Positions 1 through 5,773 of a stretch of DNA of 9,912 nucleotides are shown here, in pieces. This DNA comes from Candidatus Hodarchaeota archaeon (lineage in GTDB: Archaea; Asgardarchaeota; Heimdallarchaeia; Hodarchaeales; YT1-057): the NCBI GenBank assembly GCA_016839955.1, contig JAEOTI010000082.1, positions 1 to 9,912 of the forward strand, given 5' to 3'. Each line of letters starts with the position of its first letter. Position 1 is the first letter of the stretch. The position numbers and the translations under genes were made by a program. The notes under the pieces were generated by a model that did no database searches, was not told the DNA's origin, and saw only the letters and a list, made by a program, of their open reading frames with translations.

Positions 1-1379
1 ATTCAATGGAGGAACCAATTACTGCCACATTGAGTATAGGTTTACATCCTGAAATTATCGATGTCGAATCAGGTGATTGTACCAGCTCAAATTATGGCCT
101 TGCTATAGATATAGGAACAACAACAGTTGTTGCTCTCCTTATAGACTTAACTAACGGTAAAATAGTGAGTAAATCTTCAGCATTAAACAGACAGATTACA
201 TATGGTGAAACCCTTATCACTAGGATTGCGTTTTCACGCAAGGCTGAAAAAGGATTGCAGAAGTTACAACAAGCTATTGTTAAGACTATTAACCATCTAA
301 TAACTCAGCTTTTAAAAAATGAGGATATTAGAAATAATGAGATTACAAGCGTTTCCATTGGTGGAAATACAGTTATGAATCATCTTTTCGCGGGGAAAGA
401 CGTAGACTACCTTTGGTATGTAGATGCAAACGATAAAGTATCTAGAGAACCTATCATCAAAAAAGCAAAAGAGCTTGGTCTTCTTTTACACCCTGAAGCT
501 TATGTCTATTGTCTCCCTAATGTGAGCAGATTTTTGGGGGGAGATGTTATTGGTGATGTATTAGTATCAGGTATGTATGATTCTGACAATGTTACCCTCT
601 TGGTCGATATGGGAACCAATGGAGAAATTGTGTTTGGAAATAATCATTGGCTTGTATCATGTTCTGTTGCTTCAGGTCCAGCTTTTGAAGGATCAGGAAT
701 TAGATTTGGAATGCGAGCTATGAATGGTGCAATAGAACATGTTAATATCGATCCAAAATCCTATGAAGCAAGTTTTTCGGTTATTGGAAATATTAAACCT
801 AAAGGTATTTGTGGATCAGGGATAATAGACCTTGCAATGGAGATGTTTCGTATTGGAATTTTTGATTTCAGGGGAAAGATCGTTAAATCAAAAACTTCTC
901 TCGTTAGGGAAGGAAGAGATGGATTGGAGTATCTCATTGTTCCTGCAGAAAAGACAGCGGTTGATCGTGACATAATAATAACCCAACGAGACATGAACTA
1001 TCTTATAGACTCAAAAGCTGCTACTTTGGGTGGAATACTGGTTTTGATGAGAAAATTCAAGGTCTCAATTTATGATGTTAAAAAACTGTATCTTGCAGGA
1101 GCTTTCGGTATGTTTACAGACTTAAAAAACGTTATTGAATTCGGTATTTTTCCTGAATTTCCGAACGCAGAAATTTGTCCAATTGGAAATGGATCGCTTT
1201 CTGGAGCATATATGTCCCTATTATCAACTGAGGAAAAGAAAAAAGTAAAGTCAATTACTCAAAATATGCTCTATATTGACCTTCTTACAGATGTGATGTT
1301 TGCTGAAGCTTATTCTGAATCAATCTATATTCCAGGTCCAAAGGAGTTATTTCCAACCTATTTCAAAAAAAGCTCATAA
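1..1379 (+). CDS. RACo-type corrinoid activator, ASKHA ATPase part (5' truncated by window)
   Basis: The product is the C-terminal part of a reductive activator of corrinoid proteins (ASKHA superfamily). Such proteins use ATP to drive reduction of inactive Co(II) corrinoid in methyltransferase systems in the cytoplasm. Counting from the ATG at 6, visible motifs are the phosphate-1 loop AIDIGTTTV (33-41), SIGGNTVMNHLFAG (117-130), the second phosphate loop DMGTNGEI (201-208), SGPAFEGSGIRFGMRAMNGA (223-242), GICGSGIIDLAMEM (267-280), and the adenosine-side LYLAGAFGMF (361-370) with PIGNGSLSGA (392-401). The frame is open to the window edge and family members are usually about 600 residues or more. 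The ATG at 6 is therefore probably internal, with a [2Fe-2S] domain and linker upstream. There is no C-terminal ferredoxin, unlike methanogen RamA, so it looks like the bacterial RACo type. Its corrinoid partner is not in the window. Confidence 0.9.
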   Translation, partial: SMEEPITATLSIGLHPEIIDVESGDCTSSNYGLAIDIGTTTVVALLIDLTNGKIVSKSSALNRQITYGETLITRIAFSRKAEKGLQKLQQAIVKTINHLITQLLKNEDIRNNEITSVSIGGNTVMNHLFAGKDVDYLWYVDANDKVSREPIIKKAKELGLLLHPEAYVYCLPNVSRFLGGDVIGDVLVSGMYDSDNVTLLVDMGTNGEIVFGNNHWLVSCSVASGPAFEGSGIRFGMRAMNGAIEHVNIDPKSYEASFSVIGNIKPKGICGSGIIDLAMEMFRIGIFDFRGKIVKSKTSLVREGRDGLEYLIVPAEKTAVDRDIIITQRDMNYLIDSKAATLGGILVLMRKFKVSIYDVKKLYLAGAFGMFTDLKNVIEFGIFPEFPNAEICPIGNGSLSGAYMSLLSTEEKKKVKSITQNMLYIDLLTDVMFAEAYSESIYIPGPKELFPTYFKKSS

Positions 1380-1427
1380 AACTGTTAATATTCCATTTAC
1401 TTTATTTAATTTATTTAATAATGCAGG

Positions 1428-1447
1428 AAGAATTTTCATCTTTTTTT
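1428..1447 (+). terminator. Candidate U-tract terminator after RACo gene
   Basis: A weak stem, AAGA at 1428-1431 against TCTT at 1439-1442 (extendable by G-U pairs), runs into seven consecutive T at 1441-1447, about 60 nt past the RACo stop. A second run of eight T lies at 1492-1499. Archaeal RNA polymerase can terminate at U-tracts, so either could end the RACo transcript. The stem is poor and the region is generally AT-rich, so this is tentative. Confidence 0.35.
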
Positions 1448-1583
1448 AAAAAAAATTAAATTGTAATTACACATTATTCTTTTGTATAAAATTTTTTTTA
1501 GATAATAAGTTAGTGGAAATTAGATTTTAAGGAGAAAAATACTGATGAGATACAATTAACGAAAAATTAGACAGCTTTTTTGT

Positions 1584-1916
1584 TTATTTATGTTTTCCAG
1601 ATTGATCTATCCACACCTTTATTTTATGTCCTGATCCAAGAGCTTTAGCTATTTCTTTTCTGGCATGATCAATCAGACGCCATACAGTACCCCTTGAAAT
1701 TTGCATTTTGATAGCAGCTTCTTTCTGTGTTAATCCTTCTCCATCAACCAAGCGAAGCGCTTCAAGTTCTTGTGAGCTTAATATCAGATCAGTATCCCCC
1801 TCAACCTGATTCCAATTAAAGGAAACATGAGGGGACGCTCGAGGGCGTCCTCCTTGTTTTCGCTTTCTACTTCTTCCATGTCCTTTTCTATTTGGCCATA
1901 GTGGTGGATCTGACAT
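1584..1916 (-). CDS. DUF134 family helix-turn-helix DNA-binding protein
   Basis: This 110-residue protein matches the DUF134 family, small predicted transcription regulators with a sigma-70 region-4-like HTH. The N-terminus is strongly basic (KGHGRSRKRKQGGRPR, residues 11-26), followed by the family's short PHVSFNW segment (29-35). The HTH runs from LSSQELEALRLVDGEGLTQK (46-65) through EAAIKMQISRGTVWRLI (66-82), with a recognition helix near SRGTVWRLIDHARKEI. An in-frame TGA lies two codons upstream of the ATG at 1916, so this is the first possible start. No strong SD precedes it. It is transcribed divergently from the DUF5320/NifX/MinD locus. DUF134 genes often accompany NifX and Fe-S MinD genes, so control of the shared intergenic region is a reasonable inference, but ligand and operator are unknown. 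Confidence 0.9.
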   Translation of the reverse strand: MSDPPLWPNRKGHGRSRKRKQGGRPRASPHVSFNWNQVEGDTDLILSSQELEALRLVDGEGLTQKEAAIKMQISRGTVWRLIDHARKEIAKALGSGHKIKVWIDQSGKHK

Positions 1917-2109
1917 TTTCCATCACATTCTGAGAATCTAAATCAACTAAAGAGATCAAAAATGAATTAGTTTTGTTCATATACACAAAAATCAATTTAA
2001 ATAACTTCATTGGAATTACAGACAATTTGGTGTTTAGGAGATTGAACCTTTTTTTTTACCTGAATGAGTGCTTTTCAATCTTCACACATGTAATTTTTAC
2101 AGCGAAACG

Positions 2110-2118
2110 TTTATTAAA
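2110..2118 (+). promoter_or_regulatory. Candidate TATA box of the DUF5320 gene
   Basis: TTTATTAAA is preceded by purine/A-rich CGAAAC, which resembles an archaeal BRE plus TATA box. The expected transcription start, about 25 nt downstream, falls near 2140 and gives a leader of roughly 50 nt before the ATG at 2191. The call rests on pattern and spacing only, in AT-rich sequence. Confidence 0.4.
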
Positions 2119-2121
2119 AAG

Positions 2122-2157
2122 TTTTGTGCAATAGCTAAATAGATTTTTTGTGCAATA
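2122..2157 (+). promoter_or_regulatory. Pair of 12-bp direct repeats, candidate operator
   Basis: TTTTGTGCAATA occurs exactly at 2122-2133 and again at 2146-2157, 24 bp apart. Each copy contains TTG-TG-CAA, a short dyad. With a start site expected near 2140 from the TATA-like box at 2110-2118, the two copies would lie almost symmetrically on either side of it. That placement suits a repressor site. The binding protein is unknown; the divergent DUF134 protein is the obvious candidate by position. Confidence 0.45.
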
Positions 2158-2190
2158 TTACAAAAACTATCTTAGAGGTGAAATGAAAAA

Positions 2191-2550
2191 ATGCCATGGG
2201 GTGACAGAACTGGACCAAGGGGATTTGGTTCAAGAACAGGGAGAGGATTAGGTTATTGTGGTGGATATTCTAATCCTGGATATACTAAGGGGCCTGGAAT
2301 GGGCATGGGTTGGGGTCGAAGACGCGGTGGTAGATTTGGTAGAGGTTTTCGTGGATACGGGCGCAGATGGGGGGGATACTATCCTGAATTCGATTACCCA
2401 AAAACTGTTCCCCCTTATCCAACTACACCATACGCACGAAATCCAACAGAAGAAGCTAAGTATCTTGAACAGGTCTTAGTAGGTTTAAGAAAAGAGATGG
2501 AAGCTATCGAAAAACAGTTAACAGACCTAAACAATGAGAAGAAGGATTAG
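2191..2550 (+). CDS. DUF5320 family Gly/Arg-rich protein
   Basis: A 119-residue protein of the DUF5320 type, function unknown. Its head carries the family signature MPWGDRTGPRGFGSRTGRG (1-19) followed by GYC (21-23). A Gly/Arg/aromatic low-complexity stretch (24-63) and a Tyr/Pro-rich linker (64-82) follow. The C-terminal helix (about 85-115: EEAKYLEQVLVGLRKEMEAI and onward) looks like a coiled coil and may oligomerise. The start is set by a perfect SD, GAGGTGA at 2175-2181, nine bases before the ATG. The ATG at 2183 is in another frame and is soon stopped. No signal peptide or membrane segment is seen. It heads the locus containing NifX and the Fe-S MinD proteins. Members often sit beside such genes, suggesting an accessory role in Fe-S or metal-cofactor handling, which is inference. 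Confidence 0.87.
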   Translation: MPWGDRTGPRGFGSRTGRGLGYCGGYSNPGYTKGPGMGMGWGRRRGGRFGRGFRGYGRRWGGYYPEFDYPKTVPPYPTTPYARNPTEEAKYLEQVLVGLRKEMEAIEKQLTDLNNEKKD

Positions 2551-2569
2551 ATAAAATGGTAATCCTTCT
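2540..2569 (+). terminator. Hairpin overlapping the DUF5320 stop codon
   Basis: AGAAGGATT (2540-2548) and AATCCTTCT (2561-2569) form a perfect 9-bp inverted repeat around a 12-nt loop. The left arm holds the last codons and the first base of the TAG stop (2548-2550). No long U-tract follows, only TGAATTGTATT. It could act as an attenuator or as a 3'-end stabiliser rather than a strict terminator, separating DUF5320 from the downstream NifX/MinD transcript. Confidence 0.4.
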
Positions 2570-2621
2570 GAATTGTATTAAAATTACCTAAGAAAATTGT
2601 AGTTATAAAAATGTGATAAAA

Positions 2622-2800
2622 ATGACTTATAAAAGAATTATAATTCCTGTAGAAGATACGAATGGGAAAAATGTTTTACTCTCAGCTCATTTCGAAAGAG
2701 CTTGATAAAAGGGAAGGAGAACATTCTATAAATACACCCTCTAATTGTAGACAACACTCTACCTGAACTTTCAGAAGGATGTGTACACACTAAACATTAG
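2622..2800 (+). pseudogene. Remnant of a second NifX/NifB-family gene, interior deleted
   Basis: The ATG at 2622 opens 27 codons reading KRIIIPVEDTNG...SAHFERA, then TGA at 2703-2705. This is the typical N-terminus of a PF02579 protein (family pattern: IPVEDxxG, about ten residues, then HFGRAPYF), and it ends exactly where the conserved APYF should continue. In a different frame, 2747-2800 reads VDNTLPELSEGCVHTKH and stop, which resembles the C-terminal tail of such proteins (an EL.EGC..H ending). About 60-70 middle codons would be missing. Intact family members are about 110-140 residues. Clusters of this type often hold two NifX genes, and the intact one follows directly. The N-terminal match is convincing; the C-terminal match is weaker. 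The alternative is a short expressed peptide, but only a weak GTGAT precedes the ATG. Confidence 0.52.
2727..2734 (+). promoter_or_regulatory. Candidate TATA box of the NifX-MinD-MinD operon
   Basis: TATAAATA preceded by A/G-rich GGAGAACATTC is a good archaeal TATA match. It would place a transcript start near 2756, with a leader of about 65 nt to the NifX ATG at 2821. It lies inside the decayed NifX copy, so the operon may have gained or kept a promoter in the remnant. Another TATA-like string, TTATAAAA, lies at about 2603-2610, just before the remnant. Confidence 0.38.
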
Positions 2801-2820
2801 AAAAAAGGAAGACAAATACA

Positions 2821-3252
2821 ATGAAAATTGCTATTAGTGCACAAGGAGAAACTCTTGATTCTCCATTGGATCCCCGGTTTGGCCGTTGCCAATTCTTTTT
2901 GATATTTGATTCAACAAATGAGAAATTTCAAGTTGTTCCCAATTCAGCTTTAGAACAAATGCATGGAGCAGGAATCAACGCATCACAACAGATCATTGAA
3001 TTAGGTGTTGAAGTAGTTTTAACAGGAAATTTAGGACCTAATGCGTTCAATGTTTTAAATCAGGGAGGAATTAAAACCTATAGAGCAAATCCTGGTAATG
3101 TTAAACAAGCAATTATCCAATACCAAAAAAATGAACTTCAACCAATAGCGTCTGCTGGACCCGGACATATGGGTTTGGGAGGAGGAAGGGGTCGTGGACA
3201 AGGCTTAGGACGAGGGCAGGGTGGAATGGGAGGCGGAAGAGGCAGACAGTAG
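2821..3252 (+). CDS. NifX/NifB-family (dinitrogenase iron-molybdenum cofactor domain) protein
   Basis: A 143-residue protein with one PF02579 domain, the RNase H-like fold that binds Fe-S or FeMo-cofactor precursors in NifX, NafY and NifB. Conserved features are MKIAISAQGETLDSPLDPRF (1-20) leading into GRCQFFLIFD (21-30), HGAGINASQQIIELGVEVVL (48-67), TGNLGPNAFNVL (68-79) and GGIKTYRA (82-89). From about residue 113 the fold ends in a Gly/Arg tail (GPGHMGLGGGRGRGQGLG, 113-130, then more of the same to 143), as in many members found beside Fe-S MinD genes. An AAGGAAG SD-like stretch at 2806-2812 precedes the ATG at 2821. The TAG stop overlaps the GAGGG ribosome site of the next gene, so the two are co-transcribed. 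No nif structural genes are visible, so a nitrogenase role is not implied; metal-cluster binding or shuttling is the likely activity. Confidence 0.92.
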   Translation: MKIAISAQGETLDSPLDPRFGRCQFFLIFDSTNEKFQVVPNSALEQMHGAGINASQQIIELGVEVVLTGNLGPNAFNVLNQGGIKTYRANPGNVKQAIIQYQKNELQPIASAGPGHMGLGGGRGRGQGLGRGQGGMGGGRGRQ

Positions 3253-3264
3253 AGGGCATAAAGA

Positions 3265-4140
3265 GTGAAAATTGCAGTTGCGAGTGGAAAGGGAGGAACA
3301 GGAAAAACTGCTGTAGCAGTATCGCTTGCTGCAGTAGCTTCAACGAAGTCTTGTTGTTTGATAGATTGTGACGTAGAAGCACCAAATGCAGCTCATTTCC
3401 TAAGAAAAGATATTACTGAAACGAAAACAGCAACAGTTCCTATACCTAAGATTGATTATAATTTTTGCAATTTTTGTGGAGCTTGTGGTCAAATCTGTCA
3501 GTTTAATGCTATTGCGGTTTTACTAAAAGAAGTAATAGTTTTAGATAAATTATGTCATAGTTGTGGTGCTTGTAGTATTGCTTGCCCTGTTCCAGGTGCT
3601 CTTACTGAAGTTCCAAAGGAAATTGGTCTAATACGGGTAGGAAATTCCAATTTTGGAAATATTAAGGTCATTGATGGTCTCTTAAATATTGGAGAACCAA
3701 TAGCGACCCAATTAATCAACCAAGTAAAAGAAACAAATCAAAATAGCGATGTTACAATTATTGATTGTCCTCCAGGAGCAGCATGCCCAGTAATTGAATC
3801 AATAAAAGGATCTGATTATGTTATTCTAGTCACAGAACCTACTCCTTTTGGAGCGCATGATCTAAGTTTAGCACTTGAATTAACAAGTGTACTCAGAATC
3901 CCTAGAGCAGTAGTTATTAACAAAGATGACCCTAATACAGACCAAGAGGAAATAGAAAGCTTGTGTAGGAAAAATAACGCCCCTATAGTTTTACGTATTC
4001 CATTCAAACGTGAATTTGCACAAAAATATGCTGTGGGGGAGCTTTTCATCTACCAAGATCTAGAACTAAGATCTGATATGCTAACAATGCTAGAAAATAT
4101 CGAGTCAGAAATCCAGAAAGCTAAAGGAGTTGTGGACTGA
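3265..4140 (+). CDS. MinD/Mrp-type P-loop ATPase with two 4Fe-4S motifs (first of pair)
   Basis: A 291-residue cytoplasmic ATPase of the MinD/Mrp/Nbp35 SIMIBI class with a ferredoxin-like insert. The deviant Walker A is SGKGGTGKT (7-15, signature Lys9). The switch I region is DCDVEAPNAAHFL (34-46) and Walker B/switch II is IIDCPPGAACPV (165-176). The insert holds two Cys-x2-Cys-x2-Cys-x3-Cys motifs: Cys68, 71, 74, 78 and Cys97, 100, 103, 107. The start is GTG at 3265, eight bases after GAGGG (3252-3256); the P-loop begins at residue 7, so no earlier start is needed. The gap after NifX is 12 nt, and it overlaps the next MinD gene by one base. Fe-S carriers of the Mrp/Nbp35 group transfer clusters ATP-dependently; the ferredoxin-insert pairs have no settled substrate. 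The partner is probably its paralogue, as a heterodimer, with NifX as client or carrier. Confidence 0.93.
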   Translation: MKIAVASGKGGTGKTAVAVSLAAVASTKSCCLIDCDVEAPNAAHFLRKDITETKTATVPIPKIDYNFCNFCGACGQICQFNAIAVLLKEVIVLDKLCHSCGACSIACPVPGALTEVPKEIGLIRVGNSNFGNIKVIDGLLNIGEPIATQLINQVKETNQNSDVTIIDCPPGAACPVIESIKGSDYVILVTEPTPFGAHDLSLALELTSVLRIPRAVVINKDDPNTDQEEIESLCRKNNAPIVLRIPFKREFAQKYAVGELFIYQDLELRSDMLTMLENIESEIQKAKGVVD

Positions 4141-5021
4141 TGAAACAACTTGTTGTAATCTCCGGGAAAGGGGGGACCGGAAAAACTACCGTCACCGGTG
4201 CTCTTGGTTTCCTTGCTAACAAACTAGTTCTTGCAGATGCAGATGTAGAAGCACCAAATCTTCATTTGATCTTAAATCCTATAATTAAAGAACAAGAACC
4301 CTTTATTGGGATGAGTAAAGCAAAAATTGACCCAGATAGATGTGTTGGGTGTTGGGCTTGTATTGATGCATGTCGGTATAATGCTATATTCAAAAACGGA
4401 GATGTTGCTAAAGTCGATAATCTTGAGTGTGAAAGCTGCCATGCATGCGGTTTAGTTTGTAAAGAAAGTGCCATAAGTTATGAACCATCACAATCAGGAG
4501 TAACATTCAATTCTGAATCGAAATGGGGTCCAATGAGTCATGCTCAGCTTGCAATGGGTGAAGAAACATCAGGAAGGATCGTTGCAGTGGTAAGAGAGAA
4601 CGCAAAGAACTTATCAAAAGAACATCAAGAACCGTTCATCCTAATTGATGGTCCTCCTGGTATTGCTTGTCCAGTTATAGCTGCGGTCACAGGTGTAGAT
4701 TTAGCTTTAATCGTTACTGAGCCAACTATTTCAGGTCTAAGTGATCTTGAAAGAGCTTATGAGTTAGTAAAGCATTTTGAGATTGATACGCGAGTTGTGA
4801 TAAACAAAGCAGATATTGCATCAACAATGGCAACAAAGATCCGTGAATTTTGTAATAATAATAATATCCCAATTATTGGTGAAATACCCTTTGATCCAAT
4901 TGTAGGAAAAGCAATTGCAAATCGAAGGACTGTAATAGAAGAAGACGCGAATGCACCTGCCTCAATAGTACTTAATGACATCTGGAATAAAATTGAAACT
5001 GAATGGTTATTTTCAGAATGA
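4140..5021 (+). CDS. MinD/Mrp-type P-loop ATPase with two 4Fe-4S motifs (second of pair)
   Basis: A 293-residue paralogue of the preceding protein. The Walker A is SGKGGTGKT (8-16), the switch I segment ADADVEAPNLHLIL (32-45), and Walker B/switch II ILIDGPPGIACPV (167-179). Cys68, 71, 74, 78 and Cys97, 100, 103, 107 form two 4Fe-4S motifs at the same residue numbers as in the first protein. Between insert and Walker B it has WGPMSHAQLAMGEETSGRIV (129-148), a segment typical of this subfamily and not seen in its partner, which is shorter there. Translation is coupled: its ATG overlaps the upstream TGA (TGATG, 4138-4142), and AAAGGAG at 4123-4129 is the SD. A heterodimeric Fe-S-loaded ATPase working with the NifX protein is the natural reading; the reaction is not established. 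Confidence 0.93.
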   Translation: MKQLVVISGKGGTGKTTVTGALGFLANKLVLADADVEAPNLHLILNPIIKEQEPFIGMSKAKIDPDRCVGCWACIDACRYNAIFKNGDVAKVDNLECESCHACGLVCKESAISYEPSQSGVTFNSESKWGPMSHAQLAMGEETSGRIVAVVRENAKNLSKEHQEPFILIDGPPGIACPVIAAVTGVDLALIVTEPTISGLSDLERAYELVKHFEIDTRVVINKADIASTMATKIREFCNNNNIPIIGEIPFDPIVGKAIANRRTVIEEDANAPASIVLNDIWNKIETEWLFSE

Positions 5022-5061
5022 AAATTGAGAGAAAATTCATTATTAAACTTACTCAATTTTT
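5021..5061 (+). terminator. Hairpin plus short T run at the end of the MinD operon
   Basis: AAAATTGAG (5021-5029) and CTCAATTTT (5052-5060) form a perfect 9-bp inverted repeat with a 22-nt loop, beginning in the last base of the second MinD stop codon. The right arm ends in five T (5057-5061). The stem is AT-rich and the loop long, so it is a moderate terminator candidate that would close the NifX-MinD-MinD transcript. Confidence 0.42.
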
Positions 5062-5142
5062 AAAGTTGCTATAATATCCTTATCAGCTTCATTAACTTCA
5101 AACTGCGAAATAAGACATATAAAATAAAAAAGAGGTGAAAAT

Positions 5143-5259
5143 ATGACTGGAAAAGGAAGGCCAACACGAGACGGTTCTGGACGTGGTAAGCGTGCCAATC
5201 AGGGACGTGGAGGTTGCGCTAATACCGAAACGAAGGGGCGTGGACAAAACAAAAGGTAA
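5143..5259 (+). CDS. 38-residue Gly/Arg-rich mini-protein (DUF5320-like head)
   Basis: A short gene supported by context. A perfect SD, GAGGTGA (5132-5138), lies four bases before the ATG at 5143, in the same AGAGGTGAAA setting as the DUF5320 gene. The product, MTGKGRPTRDGSGRGK at 1-16, then RANQGRGGC (17-25), ending GRGQNKR, is basic and rich in Gly/Arg with a single Cys25. Its PTRDGSGRGK...GRGGC core resembles the DUF5320 head (PWGDRTGPRG...GRGLGYC), as if only that module were kept. A TATA-like TATAATAT at 5070-5077 could start its transcript near 5100, and a hairpin follows its stop directly, so it may be monocistronic. No signal peptide or membrane segment is seen. Function is unknown; binding RNA, metal or partner Fe-S proteins are possibilities only. 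Confidence 0.66.
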   Translation: MTGKGRPTRDGSGRGKRANQGRGGCANTETKGRGQNKR

Positions 5260-5262
5260 ATT

Positions 5263-5293
5263 ATTGTCAAAGTGTGTTCTAACACTTAACAAT
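5263..5293 (+). terminator. Hairpin directly after the mini-protein gene
   Basis: ATTGT (5263-5267) with AAGTGT (5270-5275) pairs with ACACTT (5282-5287) and ACAAT (5289-5293). This gives 11 pairs, a small asymmetric internal loop and a 6-nt apical loop (GTTCTA). The pyrimidine tract TCTTCTTATCTCCTTT follows at about 5299-5313. It begins three bases after the TAA, so it reads as a transcript end for the 38-residue gene. Confidence 0.5.
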
Positions 5294-5381
5294 AGAATCT
5301 TCTTATCTCCTTTGAGAAATATTAATTTATGTAAATTTTATCACTTTGCAGAGAAAATGTTGCATAATTAAACTTAGTGAA

Positions 5382-5741
5382 GTGCTTGACTTGAGTGTTG
5401 AAACTGTTAAGTGTAGAATCACAATAATAAAAAGAACTATCAATCAAGATTTGGTAAATGACTTTCTAGAGGAAGAATATGTAAGCAGCTTTACCATATG
5501 TGATCAATTTTCTGACGGGCAAGTATTTACTATTGAAAGTCTAAATGATTTAGCTAAACCACCAAAAAATTTTTGTCCTTGGGCATGGGCTGACATTCGC
5601 AAAGATATTGTTACAGTTTCCATCGGTGGAAATATGCCGGGATTGAAACACCCTGGAACTATCATTTCTGGATGCACAGATGTGTTTAGACCTGTTTATT
5701 TTAAGATAGAAAGACTAGAACCAAAGAAAAGTGAAGTTTGA
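5382..5741 (+). CDS. TIGR04076 family protein
   Basis: A small protein of the TIGR04076 family, function unknown, found widely in anaerobic bacteria and archaea. Seen here are the opening strand VKCRITIIKRTINQDLVNDF, the central FCPWAWADIRKDIVTVSIGG with its conserved Cys-Pro-Trp-Ala-Trp, and the ending GCTDVFRPVYFKIERLE. These follow the family layout (Cys/Trp box, then a Gly-rich turn, then Cys plus a terminal strand). The start is uncertain. I use GTG at 5382 (119 residues) because family similarity begins at about the ninth residue from it. TTG at 5346 would add 12 residues lacking homology, and TTG at 5391 is also possible. None has a strong SD. TATA-like sequence lies at about 5324-5338, so a short-leader or leaderless message is possible. 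Two conserved Cys in such proteins could bind metal, which is inference. Confidence 0.83.
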   Translation: MLDLSVETVKCRITIIKRTINQDLVNDFLEEEYVSSFTICDQFSDGQVFTIESLNDLAKPPKNFCPWAWADIRKDIVTVSIGGNMPGLKHPGTIISGCTDVFRPVYFKIERLEPKKSEV

Positions 5742-5773
5742 TGATTTTAATCTAGCAAAAATACAAGAAAAAT

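Noticed and set aside
1441..1455. T7A8 block as a specific palindromic site
   Set aside because: Homopolymer runs are self-complementary by nature in AT-rich DNA; kept only as a possible U-tract terminator.
2258..2479. 73-codon plus-strand frame inside the DUF5320 gene
   Set aside because: It is an out-of-frame shadow of a clearly recognised family protein with its own perfect SD.
2839..2850. A further copy of the TTGTGCA operator core (as TGCACAA) within the NifX start
   Set aside because: Only seven bases match, and they lie in codons conserved for the family opening, so chance is sufficient.
3170..3240. G-rich stretch in the NifX tail as a G-quadruplex
   Set aside because: G-runs of three or more are present, but no four fall within 7-nt loops; the G-richness follows from Gly/Arg codons (GGA, GGN).
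3113..3385. 90-codon open frame on the minus strand across the NifX tail and first MinD start
   Set aside because: It is antisense to two well-supported genes and arises from the Gly/Arg-coding repeats read backwards; no family resemblance and no start signal.
5183..5371. 62-codon plus-strand frame overlapping the 38-residue gene
   Set aside because: It has no ribosome site or recognisable sequence and runs through the hairpin; the SD-preceded frame at 5143 explains the region better.
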